The position numbers and the translations under genes are program-made. The notes beneath the pieces are model-generated. The model ran no database searches. It was not told the origin of the DNA and saw nothing but the letters and a program-made list of their open reading frames with translations. A stretch of DNA of 64,000 nt from Methylococcaceae bacterium UBA662 (GTDB taxonomy: Bacteria; Pseudomonadota; Gammaproteobacteria; Methylococcales; Methylomonadaceae), in contig DBNW01000053.1 of the NCBI GenBank assembly GCA_002299425.1, positions 78,483-142,482 of the forward strand, written 5' to 3'. Of the stretch, positions 54,266 through 61,646 are shown one piece after another. Numbering within the stretch: the first letter of the stretch is position 1; every line of letters begins with the position of its first letter.

Positions 54266-54281
54266 AGCATAAAAAATGCCA
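54266..54281 (-). promoter_or_regulatory. sigma-54-type -24/-12 promoter of the 66-aa protein gene
   Basis: On the minus strand TGGCAT is followed by ATGCT, with the invariant GG and GC exactly 10 bp apart (GC complementary to 54267-54268). Predicted transcription start is near 54255, just before the strong ribosome site. Confidence 0.65.
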
Positions 54282-54440
54282 GAACCTGCTTTTTTTTTGA
54301 AGTAGCCAATTTTTGCGCTATTTTTGCCAAACAAAAAAACAATACTTTGATTTGTATGGTTTTTTACAAAAAACACAGTGCGCTCTACAATACCCCTATC
54401 GGATTAAAGGCATAACGTCACCTCTGCTGACTACAGATAA

Positions 54441-54456
54441 GCACTTTTAAAAGTGC
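54441..54456. promoter_or_regulatory. 16-bp perfect palindrome
   Basis: GCACTTTTAAAAGTGC reads the same on both strands. It lies about 190 bp upstream of the predicted sigma-54 start of the small protein gene, a typical enhancer distance. Confidence 0.45.
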
Positions 54457-54526
54457 AAAGTCTGTGTTATTTCACGCATTTTTATAAAGTAGCTGCGCGG
54501 TTGGCGTGCCGTTAATTAAAAAACCG

Positions 54527-54565
54527 TGTCATTTGACATAAAAACTGTGTTAACTAACACAGTTT
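54527..54565. promoter_or_regulatory. paired inverted repeats
   Basis: TGTCA-TT-TGACA (54527-54538) is followed 3 bp later by the perfect 11-bp inverted repeat AAACTGTGTTA-AC-TAACACAGTTT (54542-54565). They lie 73-111 bp upstream of the ATP-grasp-like start codon and may be operators for either divergent gene. Confidence 0.45.
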
Positions 54566-54637
54566 CACTTTTTTCATGCTAAGGCCTAATCCATACAACA
54601 GCACGGCACATGCGGTGCCGCCATACCGCCACCTGCC

Positions 54638-55747
54638 ATGTCCTGCCCATACCCAGTTAGTCCTTATTCAGTCCGTTTAGCACAGCACGATTTTCGCCTT
54701 ATGCTGAAGCTAGTACGCGCGTTGCATAAACTCAGCGGCTTACCCGCCTATCAAAAAAAGGTCTCCGCCGATTTGCCAGAAACGGCCCGGTTGGATCCCC
54801 ATCATGACTCAGTCATGATGGGCTATGATTTTCACCTCACTGAAGCCGGCCCAAAATTGATAGAAGTCAACACCAATGCCGGCGGCTACTGGCTTGCACA
54901 GCTTTGCGAAAACCCTAGCGTTGGGCATTTTTCAAAAAACGCGGTGCAGTGCTTAATACGTTCTTTTTTAAACGAGTTTTTCCTGTTTCAGGGAGGCCAA
55001 AAAAGACTGCCCTCTTTTTTGGCCATCGTCGATGACAATCCTAAAAGCCAATTTCTGTACCCTGAGATGCAAGCGTTTCTGGCACTGTTTAGGGAAGCAG
55101 GCATAGCCTGCGCCATTGTTGATCCAACAGAATTTCACCTTCAAGGCAACATTCTCTATTTAGTCGGCCAACGAGTGGAGCTAATTTACAATCGGCATTG
55201 TGATTTTTACCTGCAAACCCCGGCGATGGCGAGCATCAAAAAAGCCTGGCTGGCCAGAACCGTTTGCTTGACGCCAAACCCGCACAGTTATGGCTTGTTA
55301 GCCGATAAACGCCGGATGATTTTGTGGTCAAATTCGGAGCAGTTAAAAACTATAGGTTTAAGGCTGCCAGAACGTGACTTGCTTGGCACCATGATACCAA
55401 GCACCTGCTTGCTGGCTTCAATGGCGCAGAACCACGCCTGGCAATCGCGCAAGCAGTGGGTTTTTAAACCGGACACGGGTTATGCAAGCCAAGGGGTTTA
55501 CGTTGGCAACAAGCTGACAGCGGCCAAATTTGGCCAGTTTGATCCCGCACACACCCTGATGCAATCCTGGGTGCCGCCTTCTACCAACCGCTTCCCTGGC
55601 GAACCGCCGTTTAAAACAGACTTTAGACTGTTTGCATACCAAAATCGGCTGCTGTGTGTTTCGGCGCGCTTGTATCGAGGGCAGGTGACAAACTTACGAA
55701 CCCCGCACGGCGGATTTGCAAAAGTCATTGTTACTCCTGACGCTTAA
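54638..55747 (+). CDS. ATP-grasp-like protein of unknown function
   Basis: A 369-residue soluble protein. I assign an ATP-grasp-like fold from IEVNTNAGGYWLAQL (acidic/Asn metal site), VFKPDTGYASQGVYVGNKLT (Lys plus small-residue loop, the ATP-gripping strand), and KTDFRLFAYQNRLLCVSARLY (the RxF strand near the end). Such enzymes join a carboxylate to an amine or thiol through an acyl phosphate. The glutathionylspermidine-synthase-like and circularly permuted ATP-grasp groups are the nearest I can think of. The substrate is unknown. The ATG is in a GC-rich context without a clear ribosome site. Confidence 0.55.
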   Translation: MSCPYPVSPYSVRLAQHDFRLMLKLVRALHKLSGLPAYQKKVSADLPETARLDPHHDSVMMGYDFHLTEAGPKLIEVNTNAGGYWLAQLCENPSVGHFSKNAVQCLIRSFLNEFFLFQGGQKRLPSFLAIVDDNPKSQFLYPEMQAFLALFREAGIACAIVDPTEFHLQGNILYLVGQRVELIYNRHCDFYLQTPAMASIKKAWLARTVCLTPNPHSYGLLADKRRMILWSNSEQLKTIGLRLPERDLLGTMIPSTCLLASMAQNHAWQSRKQWVFKPDTGYASQGVYVGNKLTAAKFGQFDPAHTLMQSWVPPSTNRFPGEPPFKTDFRLFAYQNRLLCVSARLYRGQVTNLRTPHGGFAKVIVTPDA

Positions 55748-55935
55748 GAAAAAAGAGCTGAGCGGTTTTTGATAGGGCGCGTTTACGTCGAATAATTTTT
55801 TTCCATCAGCTTTCTAAAGCGTGAGGTTACTTTTGATACGGTTCAAGTTTAGGTGCGTCAAGCCAGAGAATGCCGGTTGAGCATCAATCTTTTATTTGTT
55901 ACCATCGGTCCCTCGGCGGGCGGGCATAATGCAGA

Positions 55936-56112
55936 ATGAACGAAACGAATAAAAAAAATTGTGACTTGTGTGGCTTGACCGTCGAAATCGATGGCTTCAA
56001 ATTAGCCACTAAAGAAGCGGGCGAAAAACATTTTTGCTGCGAGGGATGCAAAGGTATTTATGAGATGCTGCACGAAGACCAATTAGTGACTGGAGCAGAC
56101 CCGCTGAATTGA
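55936..56112 (+). CDS. 58-aa stand-alone cysteine-rich metal-binding protein
   Basis: A small gene easily missed because of its size. MNETNKKNCDLCGLTVEIDG continues to HFCCEGCKGIYEML. Cysteines 9, 12, 34, 35 and 38 give the pattern CxxC-x21-CCxxC. This matches the metal-binding domain normally fused to the N-terminus of CcoI/FixI-type copper P-type ATPases. Here it is a separate gene upstream of a CopA-like ATPase that lacks it. It could pass Cu(I) or sense it. The next gene starts 29 bp downstream, after GAGAGGA, so the two probably form one operon. The ribosome site of this gene itself is weak. Confidence 0.75.
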   Translation: MNETNKKNCDLCGLTVEIDGFKLATKEAGEKHFCCEGCKGIYEMLHEDQLVTGADPLN

Positions 56113-56141
56113 TTTTTAACAACCACACGAGAGGAATCCGT

Positions 56142-56465
56142 ATGTCACACGCACACGGCAAGCAAATGATGGTCAGCATGGCCGAAAGCCACCCCATGAT
56201 GACGAGGGCAAAAGAACTGGCCAAAGGTGCCGCTACCACTACCGTAACCGTTCACTCAGGGACACAATTGATGAAAACTATTGCCAAACACCCTGCCCTG
56301 GTCTTCGGCCTGGGCGTTTTAACAGGCTACCTAGTTTACAAATACCGCAAGGAAATTATTTCCAGTGCCACCAAAGCTGTCGATGCCGGCAAAGATTTCG
56401 TCCTAGAACAACGAGAAAGCCTAGCCGACATCGTCGCTGAAACGAAAGAATTACCCGAGAATTAA
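56142..56465 (+). CDS. small YtxH-like membrane protein of a metal cluster
   Basis: A 107-residue protein starting at ATG 56142 after a strong GAGAGGA ribosome site. The N-terminus is His/Met-rich (MSHAHGKQMMVSMAESHPMM), which could bind soft metals. One membrane helix (about residues 50-66, HPALVFGLGVLTGYLVYKY) is followed by a helical acidic/basic tail (ATKAVDAGKDFVLEQRESLA), as in YtxH-type proteins. Function is unknown; its place between a metal-binding peptide and a CopA-like ATPase suggests a role in copper handling. Confidence 0.72.
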   Translation: MSHAHGKQMMVSMAESHPMMTRAKELAKGAATTTVTVHSGTQLMKTIAKHPALVFGLGVLTGYLVYKYRKEIISSATKAVDAGKDFVLEQRESLADIVAETKELPEN

Positions 56466-56552
56466 ATTTTCGCCTCAATGCAAGACTTTAGCGGTACAGC
56501 GTAAGGCCTCCCCGCCGTTTCCCTTAAATCTCAAGCGGTAACTTTGTCCCTA

Positions 56553-57164
56553 ATGGCCAGCCAAAAACAGTTCATTTTACGTTATCAGGATGACGGCCAT
56601 GTCCGCTTTCAAATCCCTGAACAATTTTGCAGGCCCGATGCGGCTGAGGCATTGACTGCGTCCTTGCTCAAAACGGACGGCGTTTACCGGGTAACTGTTT
56701 ATTGCGGCGCGGGCAAATTATCCATCCGCTATCAAGAGACGGTTTGCACCTTTAAGGTTCTAGCCAAACGCTTATTTGATCTTGTCGCCGAACTGGAACA
56801 ACAACAGCAGCCGCAAACGCTTAGTCGGCAACCGGGCAACGGCCTTGTTGCCCATCTAAAAGCCAAGGCCATGGGTGTTTTGCCGACCCAGTGGTTCAAG
56901 AAAAAACTGAGTGAGGCCAAAGAAACGGTGGCGGCTGCTAAGATACTGGTCGAAGGCATCAAGAAAAACAAAGCTATCATCGACAACCCGCAACGCTTTG
57001 TGAACGATTTTTTCAATGACATTCTGGCTTTGTATCTGATAAAACTGCATTGGGAAGCCATCATTAAGCAGTGGATACCCAATCCTTGGAAACACCGTTA
57101 CGAATGGCTGGCGGTTTCCTACCTGTTGTATCTGCTGATGCGTTCACGCAACCCAAAACACTAA
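56553..57164 (+). CDS. HMA-like domain membrane protein
   Basis: A 203-residue protein from ATG 56553. Residues 1-80 look like a ferredoxin-like HMA fold (ILRYQDDGHVRFQIP, LLKTDGVYRVTVYCGAGKLS) without the CxxC metal motif, close to what is called HMA2. A helical linker follows (KKKLSEAKETVAAAKILVEG), then a C-terminal segment that may insert in the membrane (YEWLAVSYLLYLLM). The N-terminal fold resembles that at the start of the downstream ATPase. Its copper role is inferred from context. The ribosome site is weak; a TTG nine bases earlier is also open. Confidence 0.65.
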   Translation: MASQKQFILRYQDDGHVRFQIPEQFCRPDAAEALTASLLKTDGVYRVTVYCGAGKLSIRYQETVCTFKVLAKRLFDLVAELEQQQQPQTLSRQPGNGLVAHLKAKAMGVLPTQWFKKKLSEAKETVAAAKILVEGIKKNKAIIDNPQRFVNDFFNDILALYLIKLHWEAIIKQWIPNPWKHRYEWLAVSYLLYLLMRSRNPKH

Positions 57165-57304
57165 CTGACGAAAAACCGCCGCCACCACGGCACGGACCGG
57201 TCGGATTAGGCTCGCAGACAGCTTCGGTCTATGGTATTCACCCGCCTTACCCCTTGTTTGCAGTCGCCCCGCCGCTTGCTCGTAAACGCACTTTAGGCCT
57301 CGCC

Positions 57305-59746
57305 ATGCCCGTTTATCACCAGTTCCGCATTGCCCACCAGTTGCCGCGCCGTGTTCGTATCATCGCCCCCGCGCTTAAAAATGACCCCGAGCGCGTGCAT
57401 ATTTTTCAAATCCTGTTAAAAAAACGCCCAGAAATTAAAAAAGTGCGCGCGGTTTTTGGTTTAGGTTCGGTGGTGGTCGAATTCGATGCCAAACGTTTGC
57501 CACAAGTCAATTTACTGGCCATGATGGATACCATTCTTGGCAATATCTGCCAAAAGCCTAAGCAAGCTGGTCTGAATGGGCGAAAAATAGACTTTCCCGA
57601 CAAGCTTAAGGACATCGATCTGGCTGTGGAAGGCATGACCTGCGCTTCTTGCGCCTTATTGTTGGAAATGGTACTGCGGCGCGAGCCAAAAATTAAACAG
57701 GCCAGCGTCAATTTCGGTACCGAAACCTTGACTGTGCAGGGCGTTATGGACAAGGACGAAGTAATCGCACGCGTCGGCAAACTGGGCTACCAGGCTTCCC
57801 CAATGGACACTTTGACGCAGCGCAAAGCATTGATTAAAAAAGAATACCAGCGCATTGCTGCAGCGCGTCGGCGGTTTTTGTGGGCGGCTGTACTGAGTAC
57901 GCCGGTTATGGTGATTGCCATGAGCATGACGGCTTTAAGACCGCTGCATTGGCTGCAATTTATATTCTCCACACCCGTGGTGTTCTGGGCTGGCAAGCCG
58001 TTTTTCGACAAGGCCCTGCGCTTAGCCCGGCACCGCGCTGCTAACATGGACACCCTGATTGCCTTGGGCGTAGGAGCGGCCTATTTTTATAGTCTGCCGG
58101 CATTTTTCCGCCGCCGCGGCCACCTCTATTTTGAAGCGGCTGCCGCCATTATCACGTTTGTCTTGCTGGGCCGTTATCTGGAGGAGCAGGCCAGGGGCAA
58201 AGCCAGCGAGGCCATCCGGCGTTTGGTCGATTTACAACCCAACACCGCAACCCTGCTAAAAGACGGCCAAGAGCTGATCGTGGCGGCCGACAGTCTGCAA
58301 CTGGGTGACTGGTTGCTGATTCGCCCAGGCGAGAAAATTCCTGCTGACGGCATCGTCATCGACGGACTGTCTACGGTCGATGAGGCGATGGTCACCGGCG
58401 AATCCATGCCGGTGATCAAGGCGGCGGGGCATCCGGTTATTGCCGGCTGCATCAACGGCAACGGCGTGTTGCGGGTCAGGGTCACGGCGGTCGGCATGGA
58501 CACGGTACTGGCTGGCATCGTCCACATGATAGAGCAGGCGCAATCGAGCAAACTGCCCATACAAAAGCACGTCGATAAAATTTCCGCCGTGTTCGTGCCG
58601 TTCGTTATAGCCGTCTCCGGCCTGACGCTGACCGGTTGGCTGTTAGTGGGAGCACCCTTCGCAGGGGCCTTCGGCAACGCCATCACCGTGCTGCTGATCG
58701 CTTGCCCTTGTGCGTTGGGGTTAGCGACACCGGCGGCGATTATGGCCGGCACCGGTCAGGCCGCCAAGCAAGGGATTTACATCCGCAACGGCGAAAGCCT
58801 GGAGATTGCTGCCAAGCTGACTGTTGTTGTGTTCGACAAAACCGGCACCATCACCGAAGGCAAGCCTAAGGTTGCCGACTTTATCAACATCTCGCGCATT
58901 AACCGCGACAAGCTGCTGATGCTGGCGGCATCGGCGGAAAACAATTCCGAACATTTTCTGGCCAAAGCCATCGTCGAGTATGCCGTAGAGCAAGGTGCTC
59001 GCGTCAAGGAAGCAACCCATTTTAATAGCGAACCCGGTCGCGGTATTCGCGCCAGTGTCGACGGTTACACGGTTTTAATTGGCAACAAGGGCTGGTTGTC
59101 TGAGCAAAAAATTAACACCGACAAGCTGGCAAGCACCGCCGATGACTTAGCCAGCCTGGGCAAAACGCCCGTGTATCTGGCCATTAACGGGAAAGCGGCC
59201 GCCTTGTTCGGTATCGCCGACAAAGCCAAGCCCAGTGCTCGCGCTGCCATCACCAAGCTGCACCAGATGGGCATAGCCACGCTCATGGCTACCGGCGACA
59301 ACGAACGCACCGCTAAGGCCATCGCTGCCGAAGTGGGTATCACGCAAATAGAAGCCAACGCCAGGCCGGAGCACAAGCTGGACATCATCGAAGCACTCAA
59401 AGCGCAGGGCCACAAAGTGGGCATGATCGGCGATGGCATCAACGATGCCCCGGCATTGACCGCTGCTGATGTCGGCTTTGCCATTGGTAGCGGCACCGAC
59501 ATCGCCATCGAAGCCGCCGATTTAACCTTGGTACACGGCGACATTGTCAAAGTGGCCGATGCCATCAAAGTTAGCAAAGACACTATTGTTATTATCAAAG
59601 AAAATTTGTTTTGGGCCTTTGCCTACAACACCGTGGCTATTCCTGTCGCTGCGCTAGGGCGGCTGAACCCGATGCTGGCTGCAGCAGCAATGGCGTTAAG
59701 CTCGGTGTCGGTGCTGTTCAATTCGTTGCGCTTAAACCGTAGATAA
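57305..59746 (+). CDS. CopA-like heavy metal P1B-type ATPase
   Basis: An 813-residue P1B-type ATPase, most likely exporting Cu(I). Start at ATG 57305 (MPVYHQFRIAHQLPRRVR). Residues 1-90 are a degenerate HMA-like domain without CxxC. A true HMA domain follows (about 100-165) with EGMTCASCALL. Membrane helices, then VDEAMVTGES (actuator), the transport-site CPC in LIACPCALGLATP, the phosphorylation site FDKTGTITEG, HFLAKAIVEYA with a His-x-Pro-type variant region, and MIGDGINDAPALTAADVG (hinge). The usual HP dipeptide of the N-domain reads HF here. The frame is open upstream to 57071 but only as overlap with the previous gene. Confidence 0.9.
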   Translation: MPVYHQFRIAHQLPRRVRIIAPALKNDPERVHIFQILLKKRPEIKKVRAVFGLGSVVVEFDAKRLPQVNLLAMMDTILGNICQKPKQAGLNGRKIDFPDKLKDIDLAVEGMTCASCALLLEMVLRREPKIKQASVNFGTETLTVQGVMDKDEVIARVGKLGYQASPMDTLTQRKALIKKEYQRIAAARRRFLWAAVLSTPVMVIAMSMTALRPLHWLQFIFSTPVVFWAGKPFFDKALRLARHRAANMDTLIALGVGAAYFYSLPAFFRRRGHLYFEAAAAIITFVLLGRYLEEQARGKASEAIRRLVDLQPNTATLLKDGQELIVAADSLQLGDWLLIRPGEKIPADGIVIDGLSTVDEAMVTGESMPVIKAAGHPVIAGCINGNGVLRVRVTAVGMDTVLAGIVHMIEQAQSSKLPIQKHVDKISAVFVPFVIAVSGLTLTGWLLVGAPFAGAFGNAITVLLIACPCALGLATPAAIMAGTGQAAKQGIYIRNGESLEIAAKLTVVVFDKTGTITEGKPKVADFINISRINRDKLLMLAASAENNSEHFLAKAIVEYAVEQGARVKEATHFNSEPGRGIRASVDGYTVLIGNKGWLSEQKINTDKLASTADDLASLGKTPVYLAINGKAAALFGIADKAKPSARAAITKLHQMGIATLMATGDNERTAKAIAAEVGITQIEANARPEHKLDIIEALKAQGHKVGMIGDGINDAPALTAADVGFAIGSGTDIAIEAADLTLVHGDIVKVADAIKVSKDTIVIIKENLFWAFAYNTVAIPVAALGRLNPMLAAAAMALSSVSVLFNSLRLNRR

Positions 59747-59752
59747 CGCCTC

Positions 59753-60592
59753 ATGGATCATTCAACGATGGGTCATGACATGCACGGCATGACCGACGTG
59801 GTATCCGCAGCCGGCGGTTTTGATTACGTCTTAGCGTTTATCGCCGGTTTCTTAGGCAGCGGTCACTGCCTGGGTATGTGCGGGGCACTGGTATCGGGCT
59901 ATTTTATCAATTTGGGCAAACAGCGTTCGTACCTGCCCTACTTCGGCTACCAACTGGCCAGAATTTTTGTTTACGCCAGTGTCGGTATGACGGCAGCAAC
60001 GCTAGGTTCGGTGCTGGTTGCCAGTGGCCTGTTCGGGACAATCCAAAGCGTATTGCAGATGGCCCTGGGCATAGTGGTTATCATTTTGGCCTTGGGCATC
60101 TTAGGTTGGCTGCCCGTACAAGGTGCTATCCGTTTGCTGCCTATGCGTTTGTTGCGTCAGGGCTACGCCAGTTCAAGGACTAAAGGCCCACTGCTAGGCA
60201 GTCTGATCGCCGGTGTTTTAAACGGTTTAATGCCCTGCCCGTTAACTTTCGCTATGGCGGTGCAAGCGGCATCGGCTCCCTCAATTATTGAAGGCGGCGC
60301 ATTGATGCTGGCTTTTGGTGCCGGCACGTTGCCGATGATGTTGTTCGTCAGTGTCGCTTTTGGCAAAATCAGTGCCCACGTCCGCGGCCTGATGTTCAAG
60401 GCTGCCGCAGTCATTATGGTTTACATGGGCGGTAACACGTTTTACCGTGGCTTAAGCTTTTATCTCGACGCCAACTTTAAGCACCACAACCATTACCTGA
60501 TGCTGCAAGAACAACTCGACGCACTGGTCGTGTACTTAGAGCACGTCATTGACTACTTAGCCGATTTGGTTGCTGCCATTCAAAACATGTGA
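59753..60592 (+). CDS. sulfite exporter TauE/SafE (DsbD_2-type) membrane protein
   Basis: A 279-residue membrane protein with about six helices. The His/Met-rich N-terminus (MDHSTMGHDMHGM) is a likely soft-metal-binding tail. FLGSGHCLGMCGALVSGYF is the signature of the DsbD_2/UPF0126-like group, often encoded next to copper ATPases and cytochrome oxidase assembly genes; GVLNGLMPCPLTFAMA is the second conserved pore segment with Pro-Cys-Pro. Its suggested role is in copper delivery or thiol redox transfer across the membrane. It starts 6 bp after the ATPase stop, so the pair is translationally linked, and it ends the metal operon. Confidence 0.85.
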   Translation: MDHSTMGHDMHGMTDVVSAAGGFDYVLAFIAGFLGSGHCLGMCGALVSGYFINLGKQRSYLPYFGYQLARIFVYASVGMTAATLGSVLVASGLFGTIQSVLQMALGIVVIILALGILGWLPVQGAIRLLPMRLLRQGYASSRTKGPLLGSLIAGVLNGLMPCPLTFAMAVQAASAPSIIEGGALMLAFGAGTLPMMLFVSVAFGKISAHVRGLMFKAAAVIMVYMGGNTFYRGLSFYLDANFKHHNHYLMLQEQLDALVVYLEHVIDYLADLVAAIQNM

Positions 60593-60608
60593 CCGGCTGA
60601 ACGGGTTT

Positions 60609-61625
60609 TCAGGCGATGGCAGGAAACTGCATGGTCATGCAATGCAGGCTGCCGTATTGATGCACCAGAGTCCGGCACGGGGTGGCGATAATGTCCCGCT
60701 CTGGGAAACATTCCGCTAAGCGTTGCAGTGCTACTTCATCGTGTTCATCACCATAAACCGGCACCATGACCGCCCCATTGATCATCAAGAAATTGGCGTA
60801 ATTGGCGGGTAGCTGCCGACCTTCTTCATCATGAATCGGTTTCGGCAGGGGCAAAGCGACCAATTGATAGGGCTGGCCCGCCGGAGTTTTAAAGGCTTGC
60901 AATTGCGTGGCCATGTTGTTCAGGCTGGCGTAATGCGGGTCTTGCGGGTCTGTGCACGCGGTGTAGGCAATCGTGTTTTCATCGCAAAAGCGCGCCAAGG
61001 TGTCGATGTGGGCATCGGTGTCGTCACCTGATAAATTCGGCTGGTCTAGCCATAATACCCGGTCGGCGCCCAATTCCTGCCTAAGCACCTGTTCGATTTG
61101 TTCCCGGTTTAGGTGTTTATTGCGGTTGGGGTTTAGCAGGCATTGCTTAGTGGTCATGACCGTACCCAAACCGTCGCTCTCGATGCTGCCGCCCTCCAGA
61201 ATAAAATCAACATCGGCAGGGTTTTGGCCTTGGAAAAAGGCATGGCTTAACAAGCGGTGATTCAGGGCGTTATCATCGTCATGCGGGTATTTTTCACCCC
61301 AACCGTTGAACTTGAAATTCAACAGCACCTTAACGCCGTCGCGCTCAACCGTCAAAAAAGCCGTGTCCCGCACCCAAATGTCGTTGACGGGTGCCTGGAT
61401 AAAATCAATCCCCGAGCCATTTTTCCCTAACACGCCCTCAATATGCCTCTGATGGCTGCTGTCGCGGCAGACGACCAATAACCGCTGATAACGGCGGATG
61501 GTTTCCGCAATAAAGCGGTAGGCTTGCTCGACCGCATCCAGGCGGTTGCCGAAGTCGCCGCTGGGATGCGGCCAGGCGATTAAAACGGCGGATTGGGGTT
61601 CCCATTCGGCTGGAAAACGTGTCAT
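60609..61625 (-). CDS. aguA: agmatine deiminase
   Basis: AguA converts agmatine to N-carbamoylputrescine, the first step of putrescine synthesis by the agmatine route. The 338-residue protein has the pentein (PAD) fold: PAEWEPQSAVLIAWPH at the start, NDIWVRDTAFL, the catalytic acid and His regions FILEGGSIESDG and LSGDDTDAHIDTLARF, and the active-site Cys in QYGSLHCMTMQFP at the C-terminus. The companion carbamoylase aguB is not in the window. It shares the minus strand with recN and nadK, 21 bp after recN. Confidence 0.93.
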   Translation of the reverse strand: MTRFPAEWEPQSAVLIAWPHPSGDFGNRLDAVEQAYRFIAETIRRYQRLLVVCRDSSHQRHIEGVLGKNGSGIDFIQAPVNDIWVRDTAFLTVERDGVKVLLNFKFNGWGEKYPHDDDNALNHRLLSHAFFQGQNPADVDFILEGGSIESDGLGTVMTTKQCLLNPNRNKHLNREQIEQVLRQELGADRVLWLDQPNLSGDDTDAHIDTLARFCDENTIAYTACTDPQDPHYASLNNMATQLQAFKTPAGQPYQLVALPLPKPIHDEEGRQLPANYANFLMINGAVMVPVYGDEHDEVALQRLAECFPERDIIATPCRTLVHQYGSLHCMTMQFPAIA

Positions 61626-61646
61626 GGCGGTGTGTTTCCTAAGTGA

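Larger units (their letters stand above)
54282..54637. other. divergent AT-rich regulatory region with palindromes
   Basis: This 356-bp region lies between the small membrane protein (minus) and the ATP-grasp-like gene (plus). It holds three palindromes, reported separately, and poly-A/T runs. No further gene is visible. Confidence 0.5.

Noticed and set aside
54527..54538. TGTCATTTGACA as a NorR site.
   Set aside because: NorR sites have GTCA and TGAC separated by three bases; here the spacing is two. Kept only as an unnamed dyad.
57071..57304. N-terminal extension of the CopA-like ATPase.
   Set aside because: It overlaps the preceding gene by about 94 bp, is Pro-rich and unlike the family; the HMA-like fold starts at ATG 57305.
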